Assembly (NCBI GenBank): GCA_023935145.1
Contig: CM043702.1
Span: forward strand, 77,407,320-77,471,319
DNA: 64,000 bases
Origin: Bretschneidera sinensis
Lineage: Eukaryota > Streptophyta > Magnoliopsida > Brassicales > Akaniaceae
Direction of reading: 5' to 3'
Shown: piece by piece, positions 32,654-44,870 of the stretch
How positions within the stretch are numbered: the stretch's first letter is position 1
Layout of the letters: each line of letters starts with the position of its first letter
Notes under the pieces: generated by a model
What the model saw: the letters and a program-made list of their open reading frames with translations, nothing else
Database searches by the model: none
What the model was told of the DNA's origin: nothing
Program-made: the position numbers and the translations under genes

Positions 32654-35626
32654 ACAAAGTAAATTATAGTTTTATATATTAGACGCATATATTATTTATT
32701 ATATGAGGGGTAATATAGATATAAAATAATTGAAACTATATGTATAGAAACTAAGAATGTCTTACAGAGAAATTAATCCTAGAAACATTTGGGCTTTGGT
32801 AAACAAAGATAAGGAAAAATAAGTTTATATCTTGTAAATTAATTAAAGAAGTAAATGAAAGGTATATAGGTAAAAGTTTTACCTTTAGGACCACTATATA
32901 AAGCCTAAAGACCAAAAATCAGCAAAACATACTTCATTTTTTCTCTACAGAAATCGGGTAAAAGAAGGAGAGAGTAGAAATTTTTTTTTCTTTCTTCATT
33001 GTTGAAAAACCCAAAATCCATAACCTTCTCTAAGCTGACCCCCCTCACACGACCACTCCACTTGCCCTCGAATTTTATATAGAAGCTACTAACGAGCTGG
33101 GAGGTGAGACTTCACGAGTGGCGCACGGCAGCACGTGGGCCCCACACTCCAGACACCTAATTTTCCCCAATTTTGAATTTTTAGCCATTTTTACAAGAAA
33201 TTTGAGGTAGAACCTTCGTCCATATTGTTTCTCCTTTAAATTATACTTGAAAACTTAAATTTATATCTTTGTTTGGTTGAATTTGGTTTTAAATTGAGAA
33301 AGTTTGAATTATTGGAAGTTAGATGGAATTCTTGGAAAAATTATTGAGTTTTGTTAAAACTAAAAAATATTTGAGCATAAATTGAGTTACGGGTGATGTA
33401 AAAAAAGAAAGTTCACACCTAATAGAGTATGAGTTTAATTGGATTTGTTTTAATTTCATAAAGTGGAGAGTTTCCTTGGTGAGAATTCTTAATTTTCATG
33501 GAATTTGTTATCTATAATTGATATGGAATGAAATTATTTAGTAAATTCACTTTGAGTTCTCTTGACTTTGGAAACTAATTTTTCTCCATAATTTTCTTAT
33601 TGAGGGGTTTTAGCAAATAAATAATTGTTTTGAGACATAAGCTTGAAAATTGATGGAAAATGAAGGAGAACAAGAGAAAGTGAACATGTAAACCTTGGAA
33701 AAAAATTGTTACTAATTGATTTTAATAAGTTATTAAACATTTAGTATGTAAGAAATAGGAAGGAATTAAGGAAGTTGGGCATAATTTAAGGCTTAGGCTT
33801 TATATTTCTAAATTGTAGGTCTAAACTTTAAATTCTTGTGTAGTGATGTGTCGATGTATAACACTATAAGAGTAGTACATGAGTAAATGTGCTTGAAGTT
33901 TTAATTAAAACTAGTATAACATAGATGCGTAACATAGATATGAGATTATTGGTAAATTTCATCCCATAGTAAAAAGAGGGTATGTGTGCATGTTTAAAGG
34001 AGAAAACATGTGAAATAACTTATAATTTTAGACTATTTCATATAGTTGCTTAGTAAAGATGGATATTATTTATATGTATGCATCTTCATACAATATATTA
34101 AATGATATATAATCTTTAGGTGTGATCAAAGAACATACCAAAGACAAGGAAGTAGTTCAAGATTAACACTTGGTGCTATAAAGGTGAGTTTCACCTTACT
34201 CTTAGTAAGTGTCATGAATGAAATGATAAAAACAAGACTTTTAAAAATATATGTAAGTATAATATTGCGAAATACAAACAATATAAAGGTATGAATAAAT
34301 GTGTGTTTGATATTTAAAAGACAAACTATGATATATTTTTATGTGTGTTTTGAAGTAAAGTTTGATATGAATGAGTTGATGGAATTGTATTTGATAAATT
34401 ATTTGTGTTATGTGATATGAATGAGTTGAAGCAATTGTTTTTGAGAAATTATTTGTGTTGTGTGATATGAATGATTTGTGATATGATGGAATTATATTTG
34501 AGAAATTGTTTGTGTTGTGAATTGTGTTTGATGAGATTTGAACTTCATGATCATTATGTGGAAACGAGTGGAATGGAAAGTGAGGTGGAACCGAGTGGAG
34601 TGGAAAGTGAGGTGGAACCGAGTGGAGTGGAAAGTGAAGTGGATGTATAATGTGATGATTAATGTACCAGTACATGGGGAAACGTCCCTGTTGTTATATG
34701 ATTAGCCCAGTGAGGAGCATTGTGATGAAATTGACCTAGTGAGGGGCAATTGCATGTGATGAGACGAGTTGAGACATGATCATACATTTCATTGCATTGC
34801 ATTACATTCATTTCATTGATGATTGATGGAATTGGCCTATGAGGGGCACTCGTTGTGATTGGCTCATGAAGGATATATGTTTGTAATTTGGCTCAGTGAG
34901 GGGCATGAAATATTGATTGTTGAAATGTGCAAAATGTTGAGGTGAGTATTACTCATAAATGATTGTCCTTATGATGTGTGCAGTATGATAAGAATTTCGT
35001 GTTAGTTGATTATTTGAAAGTATGTGTTTTCTTGTGAAAATTGTTCCTTTTGTGATAAGTAATGAGAAAAGAAATTGGAAACGTTTTTAAAGGCCTTATT
35101 ACTCGTATACATATGAAAAATGTTTTTTTTTTTTGCAATGAAGTTCGTAAATAATGAAATAAATATTAAAATGATTACTTCTAGTAATGTTAATCTCTCT
35201 GAGCTTTTTAGCTCACCCTCTATTTTATTAATATTTCAAGAAAATTTCCAGAAGGATTTGGATCAAGCCATTGGAGAGATTAAAGAAGAAAAGTTTCCTT
35301 AGTAAGATTCTTGTTCACGACATCCTCATTCCTTTGGGTCTTTCGAAGTTAGATTTTCTTGCACATGACTTTATATTGAAGAAAAAAAGGTGTATATGTA
35401 GATGTTTTAGATGTATGTTTTTTATAAGTATATGTCTTATGAAATTTCTAGATATTAATTAGAATGTGCTGCAAAACTATGTAGAGGTAGTAATGTGTAT
35501 GTACATGATGGTGATGAGCCGAGGGATGTTTTGCATCTTGCATACAGGTCAAATTGCTCAATTTTTAAAAAGTGATGATATCATTTCGAGTAAGACAGTA
35601 AGACCCACTCGGTATGGGTAATTACA
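32431..35626 (+). mobile_element. Solo Tekay-type LTR (3196 bp)
   Basis: It begins TGTAAAGCCCGATACC and ends TATGGGTAATTACA. The flanks are taata and tgata (4 of 5). No internal sequence follows on either side, so it is most likely the product of recombination between two LTRs of one element. It is the only full-length copy of this LTR here and serves as the reference for 303-2734 and 26939-27255. A TATA box is near 32892. It holds a 27 bp minisatellite and GCCCAGTGAGGGGC-type units. Confidence 0.82.
34561..34641. repeat. 27 bp minisatellite, three units
   Basis: Units start at 34561, 34588 and 34615 (GAACCGAGTGGAGTGGAAAG plus GTGAGGTG-like ending). A looser 50-65 bp repeat with GATATGAATGAGTTGA lies just upstream at 34360-34525. 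Confidence 0.9.
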
Positions 35627-35794
35627 TGATAGATTGCTTGATGATTTTGGAATTTATTTAGTCATTATTCTTGTATCTTAAATTCTAGCTTATTCCGCCT
35701 TACTACGTGTATATCGATATCATATCTACCAACTGAGTAGTTTACTTTTACTAATTAAATGTAGAAATATATGTTATGTTATCATCTAAGGTCT

Positions 35795-35999
35795 TCAAAA
35801 AGCTAAAAGAGAAATTAGGGTTTGTGTTTACTGATTGCTTCATGTTGCAGTAGTAGAAGCTCATATTTATAGGGTATGTACAAAGTATCCTAATAGGACT
35901 AGGGAACACCAGAGTGTCCTAATTGAATTGGGGTTTCCTATTTACAATAAACTAGAATTTCCTAATATTATTTACATTAGGAATATATATACATTTACA
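35795..35999 (-). repeat. AleA 3' LTR
   Basis: It pairs with 49596-49798. On the minus strand it begins TGTAAATGTATA after GAGGAGACG, a plausible polypurine tract. The shared core includes CTGATTGCTTCATGTTGCAG. Confidence 0.8.
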
Positions 36000-36009
36000 C
36001 GTCTCCTCA

Positions 36010-36790
36010 ATCCGAATGGGGTAAAACCACATAGAGATTGGTTTTATGTTGAAGAAAACGCAGGGATGATAACCCTTTTGTGAAGATATATGCAAGTTGT
36101 GCATCTATAGGAATGTATCAGATCTGAATATCTCCTTGGGTAACCTTTTCACGAACAAAATAAAAATCTATCTCAATATATTTGGTGTGGGCATGAAATA
36201 CTGGATTAGCGGTAAGATAAGTGGCACCATTGTTATCACAATACACTCGAACTAGACAAGTAAAAAACACATGTAAGTCATAAAGAAGTTGTCAAATCAA
36301 GTAGGTTTCAGCTATATCATAGGCAAGAGAGCGATATTCAGATTCAGTGCTAGAACGAGACCCAATGGGTTATTTCTTTACTTTCCAAAGCATTAGATTT
36401 GGTCTAAAGAAGATAGTATAACCTGTGGTGTACCGACGATTGTCAGGGCAGCAAGCCTAGTCGGCATCTATATAGCAAGAAAGAGAAAAATCCTTTGTAG
36501 AAGCAAGAAGTAACCCATGATTAGTAGTACAACATAAATATCGAAAAATACATTTGACAAGCTGAAAATGTGCCATGTGAGGTGCATGCAAAAACTGACT
36601 AGCTAGATTAACAGTATATACAATATCAGGTCGGGTCATGGTTAAATACCGAAGACCTCCAACCATACTCCTAAATTCTGAGGGATCTACTAGTAGCTCA
36701 CCCTCAGTTTGTGAAGGTGGTGATTGAAAAGGTAGAGGAGTTTTAATTAATTTGGCAGAAAACATAGAGAATTTAACTAAAAGGTCTTTG
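36010..36790 (-). pseudogene. AleA RNase H (broken)
   Basis: The frame 36765-36457 has the connection region FRSMVGGLRYLTMTRPDI and HLVKCIFRYL. RNase H proper follows with SSTESEYRSLAYDIAE near 36360, YCDNNGATYLTANPVFH near 36230 and KYIEIDFYFVREK near 36180. Stops are present after AET and LI. The domain is the last one before the polypurine tract and LTR, as expected for copia. Confidence 0.82.
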
Positions 36791-37738
36791 GTCTATTTAG
36801 TTTGAGAGAGAAATAAACCGGTGGGATGACAAACAGCTTCAATTCCAAGGAAATAATAAAGATCACTAAGATCCTTTATAGCAAATTGGTTAGACAAAGT
36901 GTGAATAAAGCAAAAAAGAAGAGTGTTATTATTACCTATGATAATAATGGCATCAACATATAATAGTAAGATAATAAGACCATGAGAAGACGTAAGAACA
37001 AACATTGAAGTGTCTACCCAACTGCAAAAAGAAACCAAGAGAAAGAAGGAAAGAATTAAAGCGGTGAAACTAGGCCCTAGGAGCCTGTTTCAGACCATAG
37101 ATGGCTTTTCGTAATTTATAAACATGAGAGGGATGAAGATTATCAACAAAACCAGGAGGTTATTTCATGTGCACAACTTCATTAAGATAACTGTGAGGAA
37201 AAGCATTCTTAACATCTAGTTGTCTAATCACCCAAGAATAAGAAATGGCTAAGGATAAAACAATGCGTATAGTAATAGGTTTAACAACAGGACTAAAAGT
37301 TTCATGATAGTCAATACCTGGTTGTTGATGGAATCCATGAGTGACCATCCTCGCTTTGTAGCACTCCACAGACCCATCAACCCGATATTTAATCTTGTAA
37401 ATCCACTTACACCCAACTAAATTTTTCACTAGATCATATGGAACCAGATCCCAAGTGTGGTTAGTTAAAAGAGCATTAAATTCGTTAGACATAGCTAACC
37501 GCCACACGAGATCTTTATTTTCTTGAGAAAAACAAGTGGGTTCAATCGGTTGGGTAGTAGTGGCAAAAGAGAGTAATTGTGTGGGTTTGTGAATGCTGGT
37601 TTTAGAATAGGTGATCATGGGATGATAAGAGATGGGGATGGATGATGGAGGAAGAGTAGAGGAAGTGGGAGCGACTAATTCAAGAGAGGGAAGGACAATG
37701 GGACTGGAAGAAATGGAGGTTGGTGCGGATGAGTTAGG
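36791..37738 (-). pseudogene. AleA reverse transcriptase (broken)
   Basis: The N-terminal part is in the frame 37816-37160: WRLAMSNEFNALLTNHTW, GCKWIYKIKYRVDGS, and QLDVKNAF with the first catalytic Asp. The polymerase box is LLLYVDAIIIIG near 36965, so YVDD has become YVDA. FAIKDLSDLYYFLGIEA follows near 36880. A TAA lies near 37158 and a frameshift between the halves. The Ser/Pro/Thr-rich stretch at its start is the usual linker after integrase, where the repeated block begins. Confidence 0.85.
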
Positions 37739-39029
37739 TAAAGGAGACGGCAAAGTCAGAGACAATGGTAGGGGGTGGGAAGTCAAAGTGTACAAGAGAG
37801 GAAAGGGGGGCCACATGAGTAGATACTAAAGTTGGGGGCAGCGAGACAATAGGAACCGGTGGTGGGGAAGAAAGACTATGAACAGGGAGACTAAGAACAA
37901 GGGTTATTGTAGACATAGGTGGTGAGAGAGAAGTTTGATGTAAGAGTTCGGTAGTGGTAAGAATAAGTGGAGGAATGGTAGAGTGAGTAGCTGTAGTGGA
38001 AGTGACCGGTGCAATGAGAGTAGGATAAAGAAATGAGAGTTCATGGAAGATAACATGTCGACTGGTATTGACATGACCAATGATAGGATCAAGACACCTA
38101 CACCCTTTGTAATTCTGAGCATAGCCTAGGAAGACACATTGTTTGGATCTAGGTGCGAGTTTGTGTGGAGCATGGGCAGTGAGGTTAGGATAACAAGCAC
38201 ACCCGAAGACAGGAAAAGTTGAGTAATAATGAGATATAGAATATAATTTTGTATAAGGAGTTTTATTTTGCAAAATATGAGTAGGGAGACGATTAATGAT
38301 GTAAAGGGCAGTGTATGTAGTATCAGCCCAAAAATACTCGAGAAGAGAAGAGTGAATTAAGAAGGTGCATGCAATTTTACTAATGTGTCTATGCTTACAT
38401 TCTGCGACACCATTCTGTTGAAGAGTTTTCGGGTAAGACATGCGAAAAGCAATAAATTATTTTCCACCATCAATTTGAAAGATTTTTATTTTGGTAGAAA
38501 ACTGATTTTCAACAAGAGTTTTAAAAGTACAAAAGTGTTGAAAGACTTCAGATTTTTTACGTATAGGAAAAAGCCAAGAATACCGAGAAAAATCATCCAC
38601 AAAAATAATATAATATCGATAACCTAAATTAGATAAAATAGGAGATTTCCAAACATCAGAATGTATTAAAGCTAAAGGTTCAACAGTGCCATGCTCAACA
38701 GAATCAAATAGTAAATGTTTAGACTTTCTTAATTGACATTTGGAACAAAAACCAGAATATTTAGAAGACAAACAGATATTCTTATTAGTTTGCAAAAAAG
38801 ATAACACAGAGTACCTCAATGACTGAACCTACAATGCCAAATATTACCTGAGATTTGACGAGAGACTAGAGATAAAGGGGTGGCAGTGATTGAGACTAGA
38901 GGAAGAGGGCATAGATCACCATCACTGGAAGATTTGAGAAGAGCTTTCCCCATACTTTTTTCCTTAGTAACAGCATAAGAAGTATCAAAGTTAGCAGAAC
39001 AATTGTTATCAAAACATAAATGTTTAACA
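37739..39029 (-). pseudogene. AleA integrase, unit 1 (3' most)
   Basis: Catalytic blocks: IHSDVWKSP near 38720 (first Asp), IFQIDGGK near 38465 (second Asp), and PKTLQQNGVAECKHR near 38430 (Glu). CVFLGYAQNYKGCR of the C-terminal domain is near 38130. The 41 bp deletion falls between the second Asp and the Glu block and shifts the frame. This unit leads directly into the reverse transcriptase, so it occupies the ancestral junction. Confidence 0.85.
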
Positions 39030-40361
39030 TAAAGGAGAAGGCAAAGTCAGAGACAACGGTTGGGGGGTGGGAAGTCAAAGTGTACAGGAGAAGAAAGGGG
39101 GGGCCACATGAGTAGAGACTAAAGTTGGGGGCAGTGAGACAATAGGAACTGGTGGTGGGGAAGAAAGACTCGAAACAGGGAGACTAAGAACAAGGGTGAT
39201 TATAGACATAGGTAGCGAGAGAGAAGTTTGATGTAAGAGTTCGGTAGTGGTAAGAATAAGTGGAGGAATGGTAAAGTGATTAGCTATAGTGGAAGTGACG
39301 GGTGTAGTGAGAGTAGGATAAAGAAATGAGAGTTCATGGAAGATAACATGTCGACTGGTATTAACATGACCAGTGGTAGGCTCAAGACACCTACACCCTT
39401 TGTAATTCTGAGCATAGCCTAGGAAGACACATTGTTTAGATCTAGGTGCGAGTTTGTGTGGAGCATGGGCAGTGAGGTTAGGATAACAAGCACACCCAAA
39501 GATAGGAAAAGTTGAGTAATAATGAGATATAGAATATAATTTTGTATAAGGAGTTTTATTTTGCAAAATATGAGTAGGGAGACGATTAATGATGTAAAGG
39601 GCAGTGTATGTAGTATCAACCCAAAAAGACTCGAGAAGAGGAGAGTGAATTAAGAGGGTGCATGTAATTTAACTAATGTATCTATGCTTACATTCTACGA
39701 CACCATTCTGTTGTGGGGTTTCCGGGTAAGACATGCGAAAAGCAATACCATGGTGAGCAAGAAATTGTTTGAAAGGAATTTGATCAAATTATTTTCTACC
39801 ATCACTTTGAAAGATTTTTATTTTGGTAGAAAATTGATTTTCAACAAGAGTTTTAAAAGTACAAAAGTGTTGAAAGACTTTAGATTTTTTACGTATAGGA
39901 AAAAGCCAAGAATACCGAGAAAAATCATCTACAAAAATAATATAATATCGATAACCTAAATTAGATAAAATAAGAGATTTCCAAACATCATAATGTATTA
40001 AAGCTAAAGGTTCAACAGCGCAATGCTCAACAGAATCAAATAGTAAATGTTTAGACTTTCTTAATTGACATTTTGAACAAAAACCAGAATATTTAGAAGA
40101 CAAACGGATATTCTTATTAGTTTGCAAAAGAGATAACACAGAGTACCTAAATGACCGAACCTACAATGCGAAACATTACCTAAGGTTTGACGAAAGACCA
40201 GAGATAAAAGGGTGGTAGTGATTGAGACTAGAGGAAGAGGGTATAGATCACCATCATTGGAAGATTGGAGAAGAGCTTTCCCCATACTCTTTTCCTTAAT
40301 AACAGCATAAGAAGTATCAAAGTTAGCAGAACAATTGTTATCAAAACATAAATGTTTAACA
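39030..40361 (-). pseudogene. AleA integrase, unit 2 (middle)
   Basis: The frame 40139-39789 has the KSKHLLFDSVE zinc-side region, IHYDVWKS (first Asp; the preceding Ser is changed to Tyr) and IFQSDGRK, then a stop. The Glu block TPQQNGVVE... resumes near 39720-39690 in a broken frame. The frame 39566-39075 covers the C-terminal domain and linker. At its right edge the pre-integrase WHCRFGHLG lies near 40170. Bounded by TAAAG on both sides. Confidence 0.85.
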
Positions 40362-41693
40362 TAAAGGAGACGGCAAAGTCAGCGACAACAGTTGGGGGGT
40401 GGGAAGTCAAAGTGTACAGGAGAAGAAAAGGAGGGACCACATGAGTAGAGACTAAAGTTGGGGGCAGCGAGACAATAGGAACCGGTGGTGGGGAAGAAAG
40501 ACTCAAAACAGGGAGACTACGAACAAGGGTGATTGTAGACACAGGTGGTGAGAGAGAAGTTTGATGTAAGAGTTCGGTAGTGGTAAGAATAAGTGGAGGA
40601 ATGGTAGAGTGAGTAGCTGTAGTGGAAGTGGCGGGTGCAGTGAGAGTAGGATAAAGAAATGAGAGTTCATGGAAGATAACATGTCGACTGGTATTGACAT
40701 GACCAGTGGTAGGATCAAGATACCTACACCCTTTGTAATTCTGAGCGTAGCCTAGGAAGACACATTGTTTGGATCTAGGTGCGAGTTTGTGTGGAGCATG
40801 GGCAGTGAGGTTAGAATAACAAGCACACCCGAAGACAAGAAAAGTTGAGTAATAATGAGATATAGAATATAATTTTGTAAAGGAGTTTTATTTTGCAAAA
40901 TATGAGTAAGGAGACGATTAATGATGTAAAGGGCAATGTATGTAGTATCAACCCAAAAAGACTCGAGAAGAGAAAAGTGAATTAAGAGGGTGCATGTAAT
41001 TTCACTAATGTGTCTATGCTTACATTCTACGACACCATTCTGTTGAGGGGTTTTCGGGTAAGACATGCGAAACGCAATACCATGGTGAGCAAGAAATTGT
41101 TTGAAAGGAATTTGATCAAATTATTTTCCACCATCACTTTGAAAGATTTTTATTTTGGTAGAAAACTGATTTTCAACAAGAGTTTTAAAAGTACAAAAGT
41201 GTTGAAAGACTTCAGATTTTTTACGTACAGGAAAGAGCCAAGAATACCGAGAAAAATCATCCACAAAAATAATATAATATCAATAACCTAAATTAGAAAA
41301 AATAGGAGATTTCCTAACATCAGAATGTATTAAAACTAAAGGTTCAGTAGTGCAATACTCAGCAGAATCAAATGGTATATGCTTAGACTTCCTTAATTGA
41401 CATTTGGAACAAAAACCAGAATAATTAAAAGACAAACAAATATTCTTAGTAGTTTGCAAAAGAGATAACATAGAGTACCTAAACGACCGAACCTACAATG
41501 CCAAATATTACCTGAGATTTGATGAGAGACCAGAGATAAAGAGGTGGCAGTGATTGAGACTAGAAGAAGATGGTGTAGATCAGCATCACTGGAAGATTGG
41601 AGAAGAGCTTTCCCCATACTCTTGTCTTTAATAACAGCATAAGAAGTATCAAAGTTAGCAGAACAATTGTTATCAAAACATAAATTTTTAGCA
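40362..41693 (-). pseudogene. AleA integrase, unit 3 (5' most)
   Basis: The pre-integrase WHCRFGRLG is near 41500, KSKHIPFDSAE and IHSDVRKS near 41370, and the Glu block TPQQNGVVECKHR near 41050. This unit continues on its 5' side into unique protease sequence, so its upstream junction is ancestral. Its inner end near 40362-40400 joins the linker of one unit to the pre-integrase of the next. Confidence 0.85.
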
Positions 41694-41698
41694 TAAAG

Positions 41699-42000
41699 TT
41701 AGTTGTGAGACAAGTTGGGGACACGAAAGACATTATTAAGGTGAAGTGGTTTAGAGAAGGTTCGTAAGAAATTATAACCAACACTATTAATATCAACCAA
41801 TCATCCATTACCAACTAAAATTTTAGTTTTGCTAACATAAGGTGTAAGATTAGTAAGTATACCTGACTGAGCAGTCATGTGAGCTGTGGTAGCCGTATCA
41901 AGGTACCACTAGGCGACCGTAGACTCACCAAGAGACATAGTAGCAAATGATTTTGGCAAGTCATAAGAAATAAGAGTATGATTAAAATGGTGAGGATAAT
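41699..42000 (-). pseudogene. AleA protease remnant
   Basis: The minus strand near 41915-41860 reads WYLDTATTAHMTAQSGIL, the copia protease region in which D-S/T-G-A is changed to D-T-A. NLTPYVSKTKILVGNGW follows. A stop precedes WYLD. The loss of the glycine and the stop make it inactive. Confidence 0.72.
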
Positions 42001-42686
42001 TTAGGGCGAGGTGACCAGTAGTGTGACAAATCTGATATGGTGTGGATGAGGATCCAAGGTGCGGTCCCAATAGTCCATCACTACAGTAAGAGGAAGTACT
42101 AGCAGAGTGAGTAAATTTAGGAGAATAATTAGATGATTGATCAGTATCTGAACCATACTAAGTGAAGTCACCACAACCAGTATTGCAGCCACGACCCCGA
42201 TAGCCTGAGAGACCCTTACTATGACCACGAGAAACACCAGAGGTGGTGGTGATGGCAAGAGCTGTAGGAGGGTCAAAAGATGGAGAAGTGACCCAAAGAT
42301 GCTTCAGGCGTTGTTCCTGGAGAAGCAACTTGGTACGCAAACTATCAAAGGTAAGGTTGATGTTGGTGTTAGTGATCGTAGTGATAAAGCTTTCATATTC
42401 GGGAGGCAGATCTGCTAATGCGTAGAAGATGAGGACTTTGAGGGAGAGTGGTGAATTGATGGCAACAAGAGCATCAACTATAGTTTTGAGGTCCCAAAGA
42501 TATTGTTCCATAGAGTGGACATCTTTGGTATGTTTGTGAAGCTTCAAGCAGAGGTCAAACTCATTGGCATTGGATTGATCAAGGTAACGTTGTTTCAATG
42601 CCAACCAGACATCTCGAGAGGTATACAGATCATGTACTTCTTATAGGATGTCCGAAATGAGGGTCGAGCTAATCTAGGAATGAAGG
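42001..42686 (-). pseudogene. AleA gag, C-terminal part
   Basis: The frame 42604-42158 has ALKQRYLDQSNANEFDL, SMEQYLWDLKTIVDAL, ADLPPEYESFITTI and LLLQEQRL, the copia gag UBN2-type region, followed by a Gly/Arg-rich tail. No clear CCHC knuckle follows in frame; HYWS-like residues near 42030 may be its ruin. Gag is interrupted at 42686 by TorkB and its N-terminal part lies at 48631-49595. Confidence 0.8.
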
Positions 42687-43532
42687 TGTTGGGAATTTGT
42701 CTAGGAATTAAAGGTTGAATGATCTAGCTTCAGTAGAATTATGCATCGCGGCTCAAGCTTTGTGCGCCGCGGCCTCCAGTAAGAAAGGAAGTTCAGGGTG
42801 GTGTGCGTCGTGGCCCAAGCTTTATGCACCGCGGCCTCCAGCCAGTCATGAAGTTCTCCTCTGTTGTGTGCCATGGCCTCCCCTGTTCTGAGCCATGGCG
42901 CGAGGCACACCTGATACTTGATTTCAACATTTTTCAGCTAGTATGTCTGTTTTGATTGAAGCACATAGGTTTACTTAGACCACTTAGAGAGCCATGATTC
43001 TTTAGTTCTTGAGATCTAAGGGTTGAGATTGGTCTCAAGATTGGTCATGGTAGTTATTACTCTATATAAAGGGTCATCTAGGAGCAATAACAACAAGTGA
43101 CACACAACACAACAACAAGAAAGACTCATTCCAAGATTGGCTGGTTGTTTAGAGAGAAAGACTCTCAAATCTTCAGAGGTTTTTCTAGTGAGACAGTGTA
43201 AGAGAGATTGAGGTTGTAGGGATTTATAATTAGAATTTTCTTGGGGAAAATTCCAGAGAAACACTTAGTTCTTATCTCTTTCTTTTCACTTTTCTCATTC
43301 TTCAAGAACACATGGCTCTTGAAGAGGTGTTTCTGTAATTGTAAGAACTCCATTGATTTAGTGCAGAGAGCTCGGAGGAGCTCACCGGGACGTAGGCAAT
43401 TTACCGAACCTCGATAACAATTACTTGTGTTTTCTCTTTTGTGGTTTAATTCTTGTTTGGTACAAATCATTTTAGATTTGAGGGTTTGGTAGATCACAAC
43501 CTGGGGTTCTTGAAGGTGATTTTTCTAGAACA
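42687..43532 (+). repeat. TorkB 5' LTR
   Basis: It starts TGTTGGGAATTTG and ends TTTCTAGAACA. The U3 has six GC-rich motifs like GCGCCGCGGCC at 42743-42904, in two longer repeats of about 62 bp. The TATA box (CTATATAAAG) is near 43062. The R/U5 block GACGTAGGCAA...CGAACCTCGATAAC resembles TorkA. Confidence 0.9.
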
Positions 43533-43545
43533 GTGGTGTCAGAGC
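43533..43545 (+). promoter_or_regulatory. TorkB primer-binding site
   Basis: GTGGTGTCAGAGC directly after the LTR is the initiator methionine tRNA complement with one change (TATC to TGTC). Confidence 0.78.
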
Positions 43546-43742
43546 AAGACTCCAAGAATCAAAGGAAACTTCTTGGGTGATTCAAGAACGGTGTTGGGAT
43601 CAAGATTTGATCGGGTTCTTGAGGTTCAAGAACGGTGTTGGGATCAAGATTTGATCGGGTTCTTGAAGTTTAGAAGTTGGAGAAAAGAAGTTTGGAAAGC
43701 GATTGTGGGTGCTGCATAAATCTTGGGATTTTTTCTTGTAAG

Positions 43743-44870
43743 ATGGGTTCAAACTTCATTGTTGAGAAGTTTGATGGAAAGGGAGACTTTGCCCTTTAGA
43801 AGCGGAAAATTAAGGCGGTTCTTATGTAACAAAAGGTAGACTTGGCGATTAGAGAAGATGATGATTTTCCATCAAGTATCATGGACCTCCAGCGGAATGA
43901 GATGAAGAAGATGGCATATAGCACCATCTTTCTGCACATGTCGGATAGTGTGACAAGGGAATGTGGAGATTCGAAAGATTCAACTGTCATTTGGAAGAAA
44001 CTAGATGAGTTGTTTCTTACCAAAACTATCCCTAATAAAATATATCTTATAAAATGTATCTTTGCTTTTAAAATGGATCCTAATAAAGAGTTGCAAGATA
44101 ATCTTGGTGTGTTTAATAAACTAGTTCAAGATTTGACTAGTTGTAGTATAACATTCCCGGATGAACAATTGGCTGTTATATTGTTGAATTCTCTTCTCGA
44201 TTGTTTTGAAAGCTTGATTAATGCTATTGAATATGGAAGAGATACACTAACCAAAGAAATTGTGATTAATGCTATAAGGGCTCATGATTTCAAAGCCAAG
44301 ATAAAGGAAGGATCAAGTGGAAAAGGTCTGTTCGTAAGAGGAAGGCCTACAACTCGGAATGGCAGTAACATCTATGGAAACTACCTGGACAAACCAAAGG
44401 GTAGAGGTCAAAGTCATGGAAGATCACATTCTAAACCGAAGTTTGGAGTAAAGTAATACTACTACTGCAATAAGGAGGGTCATTTTAAGAAAGATTGCAA
44501 GAAGAAGTTGAGGGATGAGAAAGGAAGAGGCCATACCAACAATGGAGATGCTTCGATTGCTAAGGGAGAATAGCAAGATGATGATGTTCTTGTTGTGTGC
44601 TCAAATATGAGCGAGAGGCAAAGCAGCAAGAAATGGATCTTGGATTTCGGGTGCACTTATCACATGTGTCCTCACTGGGATTGGTTCAAGAATTTCAAAG
44701 AAACCAATGAAGGAAATGTTTTCTTGGGGAACGATACTTCTTGCCAAGTGAGGGGAATAAGAGACATTCAATTGAGGATGTTTGATGGAGATACAAGGCT
44801 GCTGCAGAATGTGAGATATCTTTCGGATTTGAGAAGAAATTTAATCTCATTGGGGTAGCTAGATTCCATG
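43743..44870 (+). pseudogene. TorkB gag and protease, one frame with stops
   Basis: The ATG at 43743 gives MGSNFIVEKFDGKGDF and is in frame with 43842-44456 and with 44595-44858, so gag and protease formed one open frame. Stops: TAG near 43797, TAA near 43827, TAA at 44454, TAG near 44572. The knuckle CNKEGHFKKDC is near 44468 with its first Cys changed (YYYCNKEG). The protease site reads WILDFGCTYHM: the catalytic D-S-G has become D-F-G. The gag UBN2 region (VFNKLVQDLTS, LLNSLLDCFESLINA) is intact. Confidence 0.88.

Larger units (their letters stand above)
37739..41698 (-). repeat. Head-to-tail triplication of a 1332 bp integrase segment
   Basis: Three direct units: 37739-39029 (1291 bp, with a 41 bp deletion near 38452), 39030-40361 (1332 bp) and 40362-41693 (1332 bp). 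TAAAG stands at each boundary (37739, 39030, 40362, 41694) and is the only homology at the break. Since 1332 = 3 x 444, the original event kept the reading frame. Each unit runs from the end of the protease/pre-integrase region through the whole integrase core into the post-integrase linker. Confidence 0.9.

Noticed and set aside
34241..34675. 144 codon minus-strand frame with HFPLHSVPP repeats
   Set aside because: It is the antisense reading of the 27 bp minisatellite in the solo LTR. The repeat length, divisible by 3, keeps the frame open by chance.
37739..41698. Three separate AleA insertions
   Set aside because: The repeated blocks share identical edges (TAAAG), have no LTRs or target duplications between them, and lack gag and RNase H copies; a local triplication explains them better.
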